DNA of 64,000 bases from JAAURB01 sp049649525. GTDB taxonomy: Bacteria > Cyanobacteriota > Cyanobacteriia > Cyanobacteriales > Microcoleaceae. Position numbers and translations under genes: made by a program. Position 1 is the stretch's first letter. Every line of letters starts with the position of its first letter. The DNA lies in NCBI GenBank assembly GCA_049649525.1, contig JBARZE010000049.1:1-64000 (forward strand), given 5' to 3'. Of this stretch, positions 1 through 9,856 are shown in pieces. Below the pieces are notes generated by a model. That model saw only the letters and a list, made by a program, of their open reading frames with translations, ran no database searches and was not told the DNA's origin.

Positions 1-279
1 GGGCTTGTGCTTAATGCTAAACCTAATCTACCAGTCGCGTCACCATTACAATTTCGAGGGTGATATTTGTCTCGACGTACTGAGGTAAGGGAAGCCAATC
101 CCGTAAGATATATATGCACTTTACTGCTTCTTGTATTATAGCAGATTCTATTGGCATCCGCTAAACCCTGCCCAAAATTCATCCCATCAGTTTTACTGAG
201 GGTCTTCTTTTGTCAGAAAGATAAAATAATCTGATTCGGGGTTGACGAATTCTGTCAATATTGTGTCAACATAATAAGA

Positions 280-1407
280 GTGAGAACACAGTATAATCCC
301 CTCAATTCACTCCGATTGGGCAACTGGTTTAAATTAATTTGTGGAGCCAGTTACCAACACCTTCCTGCGGTTCGGAATCTGACATTAGCCTACACCCTCG
401 CAGGTGCAGACTGTGTTGACGTGGCAGCAGACCCTGCTGTGATTGTAGCGGCTAAAGCAGGTTTAGAAGCAGCTCGGCAATTGGGAGCCGTTGCCGCTGA
501 AAAAGGATTTCACTACACAGCTCAACCGTTGTTGATGATTAGTCTCAATGACGGGGAAGACCCTCACTTCCGTAAAGCAGAGTTTGATAGCACTGCTTGC
601 CCTGTGGAGTGTTGGCGACCCTGTGAAGCGATTTGTCCGGCCGATGCGATTACTTTTTCCGAAGCCTCTTCTGGGGTGATTGATGCCTTATGCTATGGCT
701 GTGGTCGGTGTCTACCCGTCTGTCCCAGCCATCTGATTAGCGCCCGTTCCTATGTTTCCACTCCGGCAACAGTCGCTCAATTGCTGCTATCGAATGGAGT
801 TGATGCGGTGGAAATTCATACCCAAGTCGGCAGAGAACAAGATTTTAAACGACTTTGGGAAAATGTGCAACCCAGGGTGAATCAACTCAAACTGATTTCA
901 ATTAGTTGTCCCAACCATCCGGATTTAATTGAGTATCTCTCTACCCTGTCTAAGATTATCGCCCCCTTATCTTGCGATCTAATCTGGCAAACAGATGGTC
1001 GCCCCATGAGTGGGGATATCGGCGCGGGAACCACAAGTGCCAGTATTAAACTTGCCCAAAAAGCGATCGCTGCGGGTTTACCCGGATTTGTACAACTGGC
1101 GGGGGGGACCAATCAATCAACAGTACCCAAACTGAGAACTTTAGGTTTACTACCCTCAACCGCGCCCGCCTTAAGAGATGAATCTTTGTCTCAATCCGGT
1201 GGTGTTGGGGGAATCGCTTACGGCAGTTATGCTCGCACTTTATTATCCACTCTTTTAGAACAACTTGAATCAATGGCAATATCTGCACCAACGACAACTA
1301 AGCCAAATAATAGGGCCATCGTTGTTGGTACACTGGAAACCCAACCCGATATCCTCTGGCAAGCCGTGAGTTTAGCCCATTCCTTGGTCTCTCAACTCAA
1401 AGGCTAA
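280..1407 (+). CDS. ldpA: LdpA, light-dependent period iron-sulfur protein
   Basis: Cyanobacterial LdpA homologue, 375 residues from a GTG start. LdpA is known as a redox-sensing Fe-S protein that adjusts the circadian clock period to light through KaiA/CikA. Two ferredoxin-like cysteine clusters are visible at about residues 108-118 (CxxxxCEAIC followed by P) and 144-153 (CYGCGRCLPVC), fitting two 4Fe-4S centres. The N-terminus (LRLGNWFKLICGAS) and the length match the family. It stands alone, 73 bp before the R3H ATPase gene on the same strand, so co-transcription is possible. Assignment is firm; the exact start is less so because the region upstream has no clear RBS. Confidence 0.93.
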   Translation: MRTQYNPLNSLRLGNWFKLICGASYQHLPAVRNLTLAYTLAGADCVDVAADPAVIVAAKAGLEAARQLGAVAAEKGFHYTAQPLLMISLNDGEDPHFRKAEFDSTACPVECWRPCEAICPADAITFSEASSGVIDALCYGCGRCLPVCPSHLISARSYVSTPATVAQLLLSNGVDAVEIHTQVGREQDFKRLWENVQPRVNQLKLISISCPNHPDLIEYLSTLSKIIAPLSCDLIWQTDGRPMSGDIGAGTTSASIKLAQKAIAAGLPGFVQLAGGTNQSTVPKLRTLGLLPSTAPALRDESLSQSGGVGGIAYGSYARTLLSTLLEQLESMAISAPTTTKPNNRAIVVGTLETQPDILWQAVSLAHSLVSQLKG

Positions 1408-1480
1408 GCTTGCAAAAACTTGATGGTTATTTACCATTAACAACCCAGTATTTATCCAAGATTTTAAACAAACGACTGTT

Positions 1481-3238
1481 GTGAATATGCAGATCACAGA
1501 CGACCTGAGAAAATTATTAGACGTAGTTCCCGACAATATTCGGCAGAACATCGAGGTACATCCGCAACGAGACAGCCTGATTGAAATTGTGATGGATTTA
1601 GGTCGCCGCCCAGAAGCGCGGTTTCCTTCAGGGGCGCAATACCTCTGCGAGACTCCCGTATCCTGGAATGACCTAAATGATTGTATTTCTCAAATCGGTG
1701 AATTTAGCGGAGATAATCGCGCGGGAATTGAACAAACTCTACACCGAATTAGTGGGATTCGCAACCGCACAGGAAAAGTAATTGGGTTAACTTGCCGTGT
1801 CGGTCGGGCTGTTTTCGGTAAAATTGGCATGATCCGCGATTTAGTCGAAACGGGTCAATCGATTTTGATGTTAGGCCGTCCGGGTGTGGGGAAAACGACT
1901 GCCTTACGGGAAATTGCCCGAGTGTTGGCCGATGAGTTGGAAAAACGGGTAGTAATTATTGATACCTCGAATGAAATTGCCGGAGATGGGGATATTCCTC
2001 ATCCAGCCATAGGTCGCGCCCGTCGGATGCAGGTGGCCCGCCCAGAATTACAGCATCAAGTGATGATTGAAGCGGTAGAAAACCACATGCCGGAAGTGAT
2101 CGTGATTGATGAAATTGGCACGGAATTAGAGGCATTAGCAGCCCGGACGATTGCTGAACGAGGGGTTCAACTGATTGGCACAGCCCACGGTAACCGGATC
2201 GAAAACTTAATGAAAAACCCGACTTTAGCCGATTTGATTGGGGGAATTCAAGCGGTTACTTTAGGGGATGATGAGGCCCGCCGCCGGGGTTCGCAGAAAA
2301 CAGTACTTGAACGCAAAGCCCCCCCTACGTTTGAGATTGCGGTTGAGATGTTAGAACGCGATCGCTGGGTCGTTCATGAGTCGGTTGCCGGTACCATTGA
2401 CGGTCTGTTACGGGGAATTCAGCCTGTTTTACAAGTACGGACAATGGATGACTCCGGACAGGTAACGGTTGTTGAAGAACAATCCACCCCCACTTTACCC
2501 AATCATATTGCGATTCCTCCACAAGAACGCTCCGGGGGCAAACGTCAAGGCGGTGTTAATGTGCCTGGGGTGAGTGGGTTAAGGGGTTCAGGGAAAATGG
2601 TACCTGTCCCGACAGAAGGGATGAGCCCATCGACTCGCTCGTTTGAACAGTTGTTAGATGCTTCGTTGAGTCCCCGTCTGGCTGCTGTACCGGAAACTGG
2701 GGCTGTTTTGGCTGGGTTAGGGCCGAATGGGGAAGATTTACCCTTACATATTTATCCTTATGCTATTGCCCGCCATCAAATTGAACAAGTCATTCGTAGT
2801 TTAAATTTACCCGTTGTGGTGACGAAAGATATTGATAGTGCTGATGTGGTTGTGGCACTGCGATCGCATATTCGTAACCAGTCTAAGGTTCGACAAATGG
2901 CGAAAGCCCGTCAAGTTCCCATTCATGTGATTAAATCGGGTAGTGCGCCCCAAATTGCTCGGGCATTGCGGCGACTGTTACAGATGGAAGACCCCAATAC
3001 ACCGGAAATTCCGGAATTAGATATCTTTTCCAGCGGTACAACCGATGAGTTGGAAGCCCTCGAAGAAGCCCGTTTAGCCGTCGAACAAATTGTCATCCCC
3101 AAAGGCCAACCCGTCGAGTTATTACCCCGTCCGGCAACTGTTCGGAAAATGCAGCATGAATTGGTGGAACATTATCGGCTAAAATCTAATAGTTTTGGGG
3201 AAGAACCGAACCGTCGATTAAGGATTTATCCGGCTTAA
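1481..3238 (+). CDS. AAA ATPase with R3H domain (Ycf45-like)
   Basis: A 585-residue P-loop ATPase of the cyanobacterial/plastid Ycf45 type, related to SpoIIIAA-like ATPases. Walker A (GRPGVGKTT) lies near residue 130, a Walker B-like stretch (VIVIDEIG) near 206, and the C-terminus carries an R3H-type single-stranded nucleic acid binding motif (RKMQH, about residue 556). A low-complexity glycine/proline linker separates the halves around residues 330-390. The biological role is not settled; nucleic acid binding is inferred from R3H. Start is GTG at 1481 or ATG at 1487. It follows ldpA on the same strand. Confidence 0.88.
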   Translation: MNMQITDDLRKLLDVVPDNIRQNIEVHPQRDSLIEIVMDLGRRPEARFPSGAQYLCETPVSWNDLNDCISQIGEFSGDNRAGIEQTLHRISGIRNRTGKVIGLTCRVGRAVFGKIGMIRDLVETGQSILMLGRPGVGKTTALREIARVLADELEKRVVIIDTSNEIAGDGDIPHPAIGRARRMQVARPELQHQVMIEAVENHMPEVIVIDEIGTELEALAARTIAERGVQLIGTAHGNRIENLMKNPTLADLIGGIQAVTLGDDEARRRGSQKTVLERKAPPTFEIAVEMLERDRWVVHESVAGTIDGLLRGIQPVLQVRTMDDSGQVTVVEEQSTPTLPNHIAIPPQERSGGKRQGGVNVPGVSGLRGSGKMVPVPTEGMSPSTRSFEQLLDASLSPRLAAVPETGAVLAGLGPNGEDLPLHIYPYAIARHQIEQVIRSLNLPVVVTKDIDSADVVVALRSHIRNQSKVRQMAKARQVPIHVIKSGSAPQIARALRRLLQMEDPNTPEIPELDIFSSGTTDELEALEEARLAVEQIVIPKGQPVELLPRPATVRKMQHELVEHYRLKSNSFGEEPNRRLRIYPA

Positions 3239-3311
3239 TCTTGAGGGAAAAGCAAAAACTCAGTTAATAGAGATGTTCACTTCTGGTGCATCTCTAAAAC
3301 CCACTTGAGTA

Positions 3312-4058
3312 TTATTTTAGGGTGGTTTCGGAAGAGTAATTATCGGACTCCGGTAAAATAGTCGCAGACATATTTTTTACCTTTTTTCCTCTGGGATCTT
3401 TCGGGATATTTCCGACCTGATTTGAGTCGGGATGGGGGGGATTTTGAGGCAAAAGCTGAGGTTTTTCATATTGCTGTTTATAGAGTTTCAACAATTTTCT
3501 TGAACCATTACCCACGCCGATAATCGTCCGAATTGCATCTTCAACCGGAACATTAATCGGAAAAACTTGATCCGAGTTTAAATGATAAATGTTACCCGAA
3601 GTGGGATTAGGGCCAGTCGGAACAAACACTGTTTTTCGACCATCTTCATGTTCATCGGTAATGAATGCTGTCATTAATGTTTCATTCGGAAAAACTTTAA
3701 CCACAGCCACAGACGAAAATGTATTACGATCTACTTCTGTAAATTGGGCGACTGTGCTATTAATCCATGAATATCCAGGCAGATAGTGAAAAAGTTTGGT
3801 GACTAATGCATGATAAAGATATGAACCTGTTGGCGTTTTAATTAGAAATCCACAGCAAATAAATAATAGCAGAAATAAAAGAATAACAGTAATATTTTTA
3901 GTAAATCCTTCTCCTCCAAATAAATGAGATGCAATCGGTTGAGCGGTCACCGAAATAAATCTATAGATAAAGCTATAAACCCAGAACAAAAGTAAGATAG
4001 GTAGTAAGGCAAATACACCCTCTATCAAATATTTTCGTAACTTTGTGATATTCCACAT
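3312..4058 (-). CDS. DUF502 family membrane protein
   Basis: A 248-residue protein with two N-terminal transmembrane segments (about residues 12-32 and 55-78), followed by a soluble domain typical of DUF502 proteins (GLIKTPTG-like motif, the PTGPNPTSG motif and the GVGN motif). The family has no confirmed function; it occurs widely in cyanobacteria and in plants (LCV-like). The C-terminal tail from about residue 200 is polar and proline rich, and likely disordered. It converges on the R3H ATPase gene with a 73 bp gap. Confidence 0.82.
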   Translation of the reverse strand: MWNITKLRKYLIEGVFALLPILLLFWVYSFIYRFISVTAQPIASHLFGGEGFTKNITVILLFLLLFICCGFLIKTPTGSYLYHALVTKLFHYLPGYSWINSTVAQFTEVDRNTFSSVAVVKVFPNETLMTAFITDEHEDGRKTVFVPTGPNPTSGNIYHLNSDQVFPINVPVEDAIRTIIGVGNGSRKLLKLYKQQYEKPQLLPQNPPHPDSNQVGNIPKDPRGKKVKNMSATILPESDNYSSETTLK

Positions 4059-4852
4059 TGGTCGTTTTATTTAATAATATAATTAGTGCTTTTTAATCTA
4101 TTTTACTTAACTTACCGCACTTGAAAAAAGTATATAACAATTGTAATTCAACCCGAAGGATTTGTCAGGATATTGGTGTGATATTGGTGAGACACTGAAT
4201 CTCTCGTTTGACGATTGACTCTATCATAACTCTCTTGTCACGGCTGCGATTAAAGATCAATAAGGCAAGTGAATTTGCACCATTTGCTCAGGCTACTATA
4301 GCAATTATTTTACGGTTCTACAAAAAAGAGATAATCTATCTAAGGATATAGCAAGATAAAAATCATCAAGATTTAATCGAACTCTCACTAAAAAGTTCGT
4401 AATGATACAGAATAAATTAATCTACGACTGAAAATAGGGCAATCGTTTTTAATGAAAATAATGTGTTAATAAATTCAATAATTCGTCTAATTTTAATAAA
4501 AAATAAGTCCAATAGAAATCAGTTAAGATATTAAATTATAAAAAATAAAAGAGTGAAGCATTTTTGATCAGACTCCACTCCTACTATCTGAAATTAGAGA
4601 GATACACTAAGACCCGATCAAATAATCTCTAAGATCGCATTAGTTTTAGCCAAGTGAACCAGAATTGATTCAACAGTGACATCTACAAATTATTAAAATT
4701 TCAACCCCAACTCAAGGCTAATATTACAACAAAGTAGAGATATTCCCTCTAGAATAACTTCATCTCTCCTATTTAAAGGAAAAGCTGAAATTAGTTTAAT
4801 TATTTCATGGAACATCTCTACATTTAATCTCTGCAGCAATTAGTATGTTTGT
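4059..4852. other. AT-rich spacer, no gene recognised
   Basis: Nearly 800 bp between two minus-strand genes. Stops occur in all frames and I recognise no coding remnant, tRNA or strong hairpin. It must hold the promoter of the DUF502 gene at its left end. The length is unusual for this gene-dense window, so a small RNA cannot be excluded. Confidence 0.5.
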
Positions 4853-5536
4853 CTAACGGAATACAATATCAGACTGCAAAGACAAAAAGAGATCTTCTTC
4901 GGGACGAATCACAATCACATCTACCTTTTCCCGTCCGAGAAAAACTCCGGCGATCGCTCCAAGTCCGGCCCCTCCTAAAACTTCTTCAGTGGCGATAGCT
5001 TTGTCTCCTAATATACCAGATAGGGCTGTCGCAGCAGCGGCTCCAACGGCTGTCCCTTTGAGAATATCACCTGCTGATGCACCGCCTCTAACGGTTTGAG
5101 TCCGAGTTATGATGTTGGAGTTGGCATCGAGTCGAAAGCGTTTCCCCGTATCAAAAATTACTTCATCTGCAATAAATTGAGATCCGCCGCGACTGGGACG
5201 TAATTCTCCATTAATCTGCGATCCGGCGGGTATCCAAACTCGACCATTGACAGTTCTAATATCTTGGGCGGTTTGCAGGGTTAATTTCATCTGTTCATCT
5301 GGAGTCAAAACAATTTTCTCTGCTTCATCATAACGAATGGGAATAACGGTTCCAGCCAAAATACGATCGCGTTGCAGAGCGCCCGGAAAGGGTTGAGCCT
5401 GTGCAGGGGAAGCCGGGATAATTAAAGGGCTAACCACCGGAATTGCCAGACTCATAGCGAGTAAGGCTGAGGTGCTAACAGCAGAGAATTTAGAATTAAA
5501 CATCAATTTTATTGTCCTTTGTGTCAAAACATTCAT
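4853..5536 (-). CDS. secreted protein with glycine-zipper-like segment
   Basis: A protein of 216-227 residues, not recognised as a named family. From the likely internal start at 5503 (MFNSKFSAV, preceded by AAAGGA) it has a clear Sec signal peptide ending near AQAQ. A soluble domain follows with IPAGS and GELRPS motifs, resembling the beta-rich part of TrbI/VirB10-like C-terminal domains. Then comes a Gly/Ala-rich segment (residues about 155-200, GTAVGAAAATALSG and GAGLGAIAGV) like a glycine zipper. Periplasmic or envelope location is inferred. It lies 38 bp upstream of the rsmI stop on the same strand; rsmI is transcribed first, so the two could share a transcript. Confidence 0.7.
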   Translation of the reverse strand: MNVLTQRTIKLMFNSKFSAVSTSALLAMSLAIPVVSPLIIPASPAQAQPFPGALQRDRILAGTVIPIRYDEAEKIVLTPDEQMKLTLQTAQDIRTVNGRVWIPAGSQINGELRPSRGGSQFIADEVIFDTGKRFRLDANSNIITRTQTVRGGASAGDILKGTAVGAAAATALSGILGDKAIATEEVLGGAGLGAIAGVFLGREKVDVIVIRPEEDLFLSLQSDIVFR

Positions 5537-5574
5537 CTAGTTCTATTGACACAGACTCCGGAAAAAGCGTTCAT

Positions 5575-6483
5575 TCAAACATCAGTTTCTGTTGATTTTA
5601 AAGTCGGTTTTATATCCGGAACGTTCAGCACCAGTTGATAAATTTGCCGACGAGACCAAGCCGTGACTTGAGCCATCTGACGACTGGCTTGCGATCGCGA
5701 TATTCCCTGCTGCATCAATAGTTGTAATTCAGCCATCATCTCAGCTTCTGATAAATTCGGTAATTCTTGTTGAGTGCCCGCCACAACTAAAGTGAACTCT
5801 CCTTTCGGTTCAGTTTCACGGTAAAATAACTCTGCTGCTTGTAAATTCCCCCGCCAAATTGTTTCGTAGCGTTTGGTTAATTCTCGGGCAATGACGATCA
5901 ATTGTTGAGGGTCTAGCGTTTTAACTAAATCTTGTAAAGTTTGGCGTAATCGGTGGGGAGATTCATATAAAATAAAAGTGCGGTTTTCATCTTTTAAAGC
6001 CTCTAAACGTTGCTTTCTATTCTTTCCTTTTGTGGGTAAAAAGCCTTCAAATACAAATTGAGCAGTTTCTAACCCCGAAATACTCAATGCTGTAATACTG
6101 GCACTGACACCCGGAATGGGAACCACTAAAATATTAGCCTCAGCACAAGCTTTGACTAATTCATATCCGGGGTCAGATATTCCAGGCATTCCGGCATCTG
6201 TAACAATAGCAATTGATTTTCCTTGCTGAAGTAAGTCGAGTAACTCTGGGATACGGCGTTGTTGGTTGTGTTGATGATAACTAATTTGGGGGGTATTAAC
6301 CTGAAAATGTTGTAACAATTTTCCCGTATGACGAGTATCCTCTGCGGCAATTAAATCCACGGTTTGCAACGTTTTCACTGCCCGGAAGGTCATATCTTCT
6401 AAGTTGCCAATTGGAGTCCCTACGACATATAATTTACCCGGTTCTACAGAATCTTTTGGGTGAGATTGTTTCATTACATCCAA
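5575..6483 (-). CDS. rsmI: 16S rRNA (cytidine1402-2'-O)-methyltransferase
   Basis: 302 residues with the SAM-dependent tetrapyrrole-methylase fold typical of RsmI. The N-terminal motif LYVVGTPIGNLEDMT and the AAEDTRHTGKLL motif are hallmarks, and IVTDAGMPGISDPGYELV carries the SAM-binding loop. RsmI methylates C1402 of 16S rRNA near the decoding site. The first ATG is followed five codons in by another Met-Lys; either may start. It is divergent from the PfkB gene with only 37 bp between them, so their promoters must overlap. Confidence 0.93.
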   Translation of the reverse strand: MDVMKQSHPKDSVEPGKLYVVGTPIGNLEDMTFRAVKTLQTVDLIAAEDTRHTGKLLQHFQVNTPQISYHQHNQQRRIPELLDLLQQGKSIAIVTDAGMPGISDPGYELVKACAEANILVVPIPGVSASITALSISGLETAQFVFEGFLPTKGKNRKQRLEALKDENRTFILYESPHRLRQTLQDLVKTLDPQQLIVIARELTKRYETIWRGNLQAAELFYRETEPKGEFTLVVAGTQQELPNLSEAEMMAELQLLMQQGISRSQASRQMAQVTAWSRRQIYQLVLNVPDIKPTLKSTETDV

Positions 6484-6520
6484 CTCTTCAACTGCGGCTG
6501 ATTAAAATTCACTGAAACCA

Positions 6521-7381
6521 ATGTCAAAAAACGGACTATTTGTGGGACTGATTACTCTTGATTTTGTTTATCAAGTATTACTTTATCCTCAGCAAAATCA
6601 AAAAATGGTTGCAACTGACTATCTTATCACGACGGGCGGCCCTGCTACGAATGCTGCTTTTACCTTTCAATCTTTTGATTCTAATCTGAAAACGACATTA
6701 CTGACAGTATTAGGTAATCATCCGATGAGTCAGTTAATTCGGACTGAATTGAAGCAACAAGCGATACATTTAATTGATTTAGATCCAACCCGAATAGAAT
6801 CTCCGCCTGTTTCGTCTATTATTATTACAGAAGCCACGGGAGATCGGGCTATTGTTTCGATTAATGCCACTCGAACTCAGATACAGCCTAATGTGATTGG
6901 CGATCATATTTTAGCTGAAATTGATATTGTTTTAATTGATGGGCATCAAATGTTAGTCGGTACAGAGATTGCAAAACAGGCTCAACAAAAAGGGATTCCT
7001 GTTGTGATGGATGGTGGCAGTTGGAAAGCAGAAACAGAAGGACTTTTACCTTTTGTCGATTATGCTATTTGTTCAGCCAATTTTTATCCCCCAGATTGTC
7101 AAACTCCTGAAGCTGTATTTGATTATTTATCTATATTTAATATTCCAAATATTGCGATTACACAAGGAAAAGATCCTATTTTATATCGAAGTAAAAATGT
7201 TGAGGGAACAATAGAAATTCCGGCTATTGATGCAGTGGATACTTTAGGAGCTGGAGATATTTTTCATGGAGCTTTTTGTTATGCGATCTTACAAAAAAAC
7301 TGGATTGAAGCCTTAAAATTTGCAGCCGATATTGCGTCTCAATCCTGTCAACAGTTGGGAACTCGTCTATCAACTCATTAA
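6521..7381 (+). CDS. PfkB family carbohydrate kinase
   Basis: 286-residue ribokinase-fold kinase. The N-terminal GG motif (TTGGPATNAAF, about residue 38) and the C-terminal catalytic motif DTLGAGDIFHGAF (about residues 240-252, with the Asp base) are intact. Substrate cannot be read from sequence; ribokinase or fructokinase-like sugars are most likely. It begins 37 bp from the divergent rsmI gene and is followed 87 bp later by a membrane protein gene. Confidence 0.85.
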   Translation: MSKNGLFVGLITLDFVYQVLLYPQQNQKMVATDYLITTGGPATNAAFTFQSFDSNLKTTLLTVLGNHPMSQLIRTELKQQAIHLIDLDPTRIESPPVSSIIITEATGDRAIVSINATRTQIQPNVIGDHILAEIDIVLIDGHQMLVGTEIAKQAQQKGIPVVMDGGSWKAETEGLLPFVDYAICSANFYPPDCQTPEAVFDYLSIFNIPNIAITQGKDPILYRSKNVEGTIEIPAIDAVDTLGAGDIFHGAFCYAILQKNWIEALKFAADIASQSCQQLGTRLSTH

Positions 7382-7468
7382 TAGAATTTACTAATGACCA
7401 TCAGTTTATTAAAATTGGATATAAAAAAAATTATAATTACTTTAACCCACTCATTTTAACAATTAAAA

Positions 7469-7924
7469 ATGGAAAAAATATCAAATACTAACTTCTCTAA
7501 AAATCAAATATATTGGGTGATAATTATTGCAATTTTGGATATAATCGGTTTAATAGAAATCAGCTTAGGTTCAGTCCGTTGGTTTCATTTTCCCTATTTA
7601 CTTTTCTTGGATGAATGGCATTTTCTCTGGGCAACTGTGGCACTCACTTGCGGATTATGTTTGAGTCAAATCATTTTAGATCAAATCAGCTACTCAAATT
7701 TAAGTCGTATAATGCTATCAGATAGTGAAACACAGTCTGATTTTGAGTTGAAGCAGTTTTTAATTAAAATAATATTAGGTATATTAGGAATTATTATTTT
7801 AGAATTTATTATGAGATTATGTGGACTCAGTTCAGCATTACGAGGTTTAGGGAATTTAGGTATTGGAATCTCCTGTTTATGGAGTAGTCGAGTATATTGG
7901 ATAGCTCTGTTTCAGAACGATTAG
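7469..7924 (+). CDS. hypothetical four-helix membrane protein
   Basis: 151 residues, not recognised. Hydrophobic segments at roughly 15-33, 50-70, 95-112 and 125-143 suggest an integral inner or thylakoid membrane protein. Base composition is AT-rich like its neighbours. It sits between the PfkB kinase gene and the JmjC/cupin gene on the same strand, 35 bp before the latter, so the two may be co-transcribed. No function is proposed. Confidence 0.6.
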   Translation: MEKISNTNFSKNQIYWVIIIAILDIIGLIEISLGSVRWFHFPYLLFLDEWHFLWATVALTCGLCLSQIILDQISYSNLSRIMLSDSETQSDFELKQFLIKIILGILGIIILEFIMRLCGLSSALRGLGNLGIGISCLWSSRVYWIALFQND

Positions 7925-7959
7925 AATAGTCAATTTTTTTATCATTATAGGAGTTAAAA

Positions 7960-9087
7960 ATGAGCGAATCTAAACCATTAAAAATCACTCTACCCCCCTT
8001 ACAAATTACATTACAAGACGAACAACAAGTTAGTTTACAATGGCTCTCTCAAGATCCGACTGCTCAGAATCAATCTCCCCCAGATCAACTTCCCGATACT
8101 TGGAAAACTTGGTTAGCAGTTAATCAATTACTGAAAAAACCCGATAATTCAATTTTGCAACGTATGGTTGATAGCGGAATTGATATCAAAATCGCATTAG
8201 AAGAAATTAGGCAAGCGACTAATCATCCTTACGTAAAAGCAGGGGAACAATTTATTCAACAACTGCAGAAATTAGAGTCTCTTTTAAAAATTCAAAATCA
8301 GCTTGCCGCCTTAACTTCTCAATCTCAGATAATACCTCGTATTCATAGTTTATCACGTCAGGAATTTTTAGAATATTACTATGCAAAAAATACCCCAGTT
8401 ATTCTCACAGGCGCGATGCAAAAATGGGCAGCTTTGCATTTATGGAACCCAGACTATTTACAACAACATTACGGAAACGCACCTGTAGAAATTCAAGCCG
8501 AACGTAATCAAGATCCGGAGTATGAAATTAATCTAGAAAAGCATCGAAAAACAGTTTTACTTAAAGAGTATATTGATTGGATAAAACAAGCAGGTTCTAG
8601 TAATGATTATTACATGGTTGCCAATAATGGCAATTTAGATCGAGAAGAGATGAAAGGCTTATTAAATGATATTGATATTTTCCCAGATTATCTAAATCCA
8701 GATGAAAAAAAAGGTCGAATTTTCTTTTGGTTTGGGCCAGAAGGAACCATTACTCCACTTCATCATGATCCGGTTAATTTAATGTTAGCGCAAGTAATGG
8801 GACGCAAAAAAATCAAGTTATTTCCACCGCAACAAACACCCTTTTTATATAACCAAGTTGGCGTATTTAGTAAAGTCGATCCCGAAAATTCAGATCCTGT
8901 AAAATATCCTTTATTTAAACAAGCAAAACCGATTGAAGTCATCTTAGAACCCGGAGAAGTTATCTTTATTCCTGTGGGTTGGTGGCATCATGTCAGATCA
9001 TTAGATTTGAGTATTTCTATCTCATTTACTAATTTTATGTTCCCCAATCATTATGACTGGAACAATCCGATATTTGGTCGTTCTTAA
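7960..9087 (+). CDS. JmjC/cupin-like 2OG-Fe(II) oxygenase
   Basis: 375-residue Cupin_8/JmjC-type protein. The C-terminal two thirds (from about residue 130) align in pattern with protein hydroxylases: the substrate-binding PVILTGAM motif, the metal motif HHD (about residues 267-269, HHDPVNLMLAQV), a KKIKLFPP strand and the distal histidine in GWWHHVRSL (about 343). These give the expected 2-His-1-carboxylate iron site. The first 120 residues are extra and contain no motif I can name. Bacterial members hydroxylate proteins or small peptides; the substrate is unknown. An RBS (AGGAG) lies 8-9 bp before the start. Confidence 0.84.
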   Translation: MSESKPLKITLPPLQITLQDEQQVSLQWLSQDPTAQNQSPPDQLPDTWKTWLAVNQLLKKPDNSILQRMVDSGIDIKIALEEIRQATNHPYVKAGEQFIQQLQKLESLLKIQNQLAALTSQSQIIPRIHSLSRQEFLEYYYAKNTPVILTGAMQKWAALHLWNPDYLQQHYGNAPVEIQAERNQDPEYEINLEKHRKTVLLKEYIDWIKQAGSSNDYYMVANNGNLDREEMKGLLNDIDIFPDYLNPDEKKGRIFFWFGPEGTITPLHHDPVNLMLAQVMGRKKIKLFPPQQTPFLYNQVGVFSKVDPENSDPVKYPLFKQAKPIEVILEPGEVIFIPVGWWHHVRSLDLSISISFTNFMFPNHYDWNNPIFGRS

Positions 9088-9262
9088 TTTAATATCGTTA
9101 TAGTGCCATAACGTTCGCAGTTGGCGTAGCTTAACCTCAATAGTAGCATAATATGCGGAATGCACGTATTGCATTTTACTATAACAAAACACCGGGTACA
9201 TCTTTATATAAAGCGGTAACAGGACAGTTAAAATTAATACTTATTAGTTCAAATTATTGTGC

Positions 9263-9640
9263 TTAATTATAAGGATAAAGTACACAATATCCTTCTGGAT
9301 TAATTCGATAACATTCAATACTGATTCTGTCTTGACGAATTAAAATATATTCTGGCAAACTCTCTAATGTGCAATAATCTGCAAATTTATTCCCTTTATC
9401 AAATACTTCAGTTTTGGGGAATAACACTTCAATAATTAATTGAGGAAAACAGATAAAATATTCGACTGAAGTTGTATCTTGTGGGTGGTAGGACACAACA
9501 AGATCAGGATAATAGTAAGCATTTGCTGCTTCAATTCTGACTTTTGTATCAGACATAAAAGGTAGACAGCCTGTGCCTCGTAAATGATTTCTGAGTCACG
9601 TTGTGAGATTGAGAGAAATTAAAATATGAGGGTTACTCGC
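9263..9640 (-). pseudogene. broken Uma2 (DUF820) family gene
   Basis: Remnant of a Uma2-type PD-(D/E)XK-like protein, a family abundant in cyanobacteria. The readable part carries VRIEAANAYYYPDLVV, a LIIEVLFPKTE strand and DKGNKFADY, with the Asp, Glu and Lys of the presumed active site. Upstream in the same frame the family pattern continues (LRNHLRGTGC) but is cut by a TGA at 9596-9598, with ISLNLTT just before it. The C-terminus stops at VLYPYN, short of the family end. The N-terminal third is missing. An in-frame start at 9556 could still yield a 97-residue fragment, but function is unlikely. Confidence 0.78.
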
Positions 9641-9856
9641 GCTTGCGATCGCATGAATATAACCATTACAGTATTCATATTTAACGACACTAACTCGTTG
9701 GCTTACGAGATAATATTCTGGAGAAATATAATAATTATTTTTATTGACTCTCATAGTCTTAAAGTCATTAACTTTATTTTAAATCAATTAAATCATATCA
9801 TTTTTATATAAAATAAAGAATACCGATCCGAGCGATCGGATACTGATTTATAATAA
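9641..9856. other. AT-rich spacer before methyltransferase
   Basis: Very AT-rich leader of the methyltransferase gene, with one HIP1-like octamer (9644-9651 region) and a short inverted repeat around 9823-9841 (GATCCGAGCGATCGGAT) close to the start codon. Because methyltransferases often autoregulate at such sites, this could be an operator, but that is inference. I see no gene here. Confidence 0.4.

Noticed and set aside
9626..9811. 61-codon plus-strand open frame
   Set aside because: Very AT-rich with no recognisable pattern and overlapping the Uma2 remnant; most likely chance.
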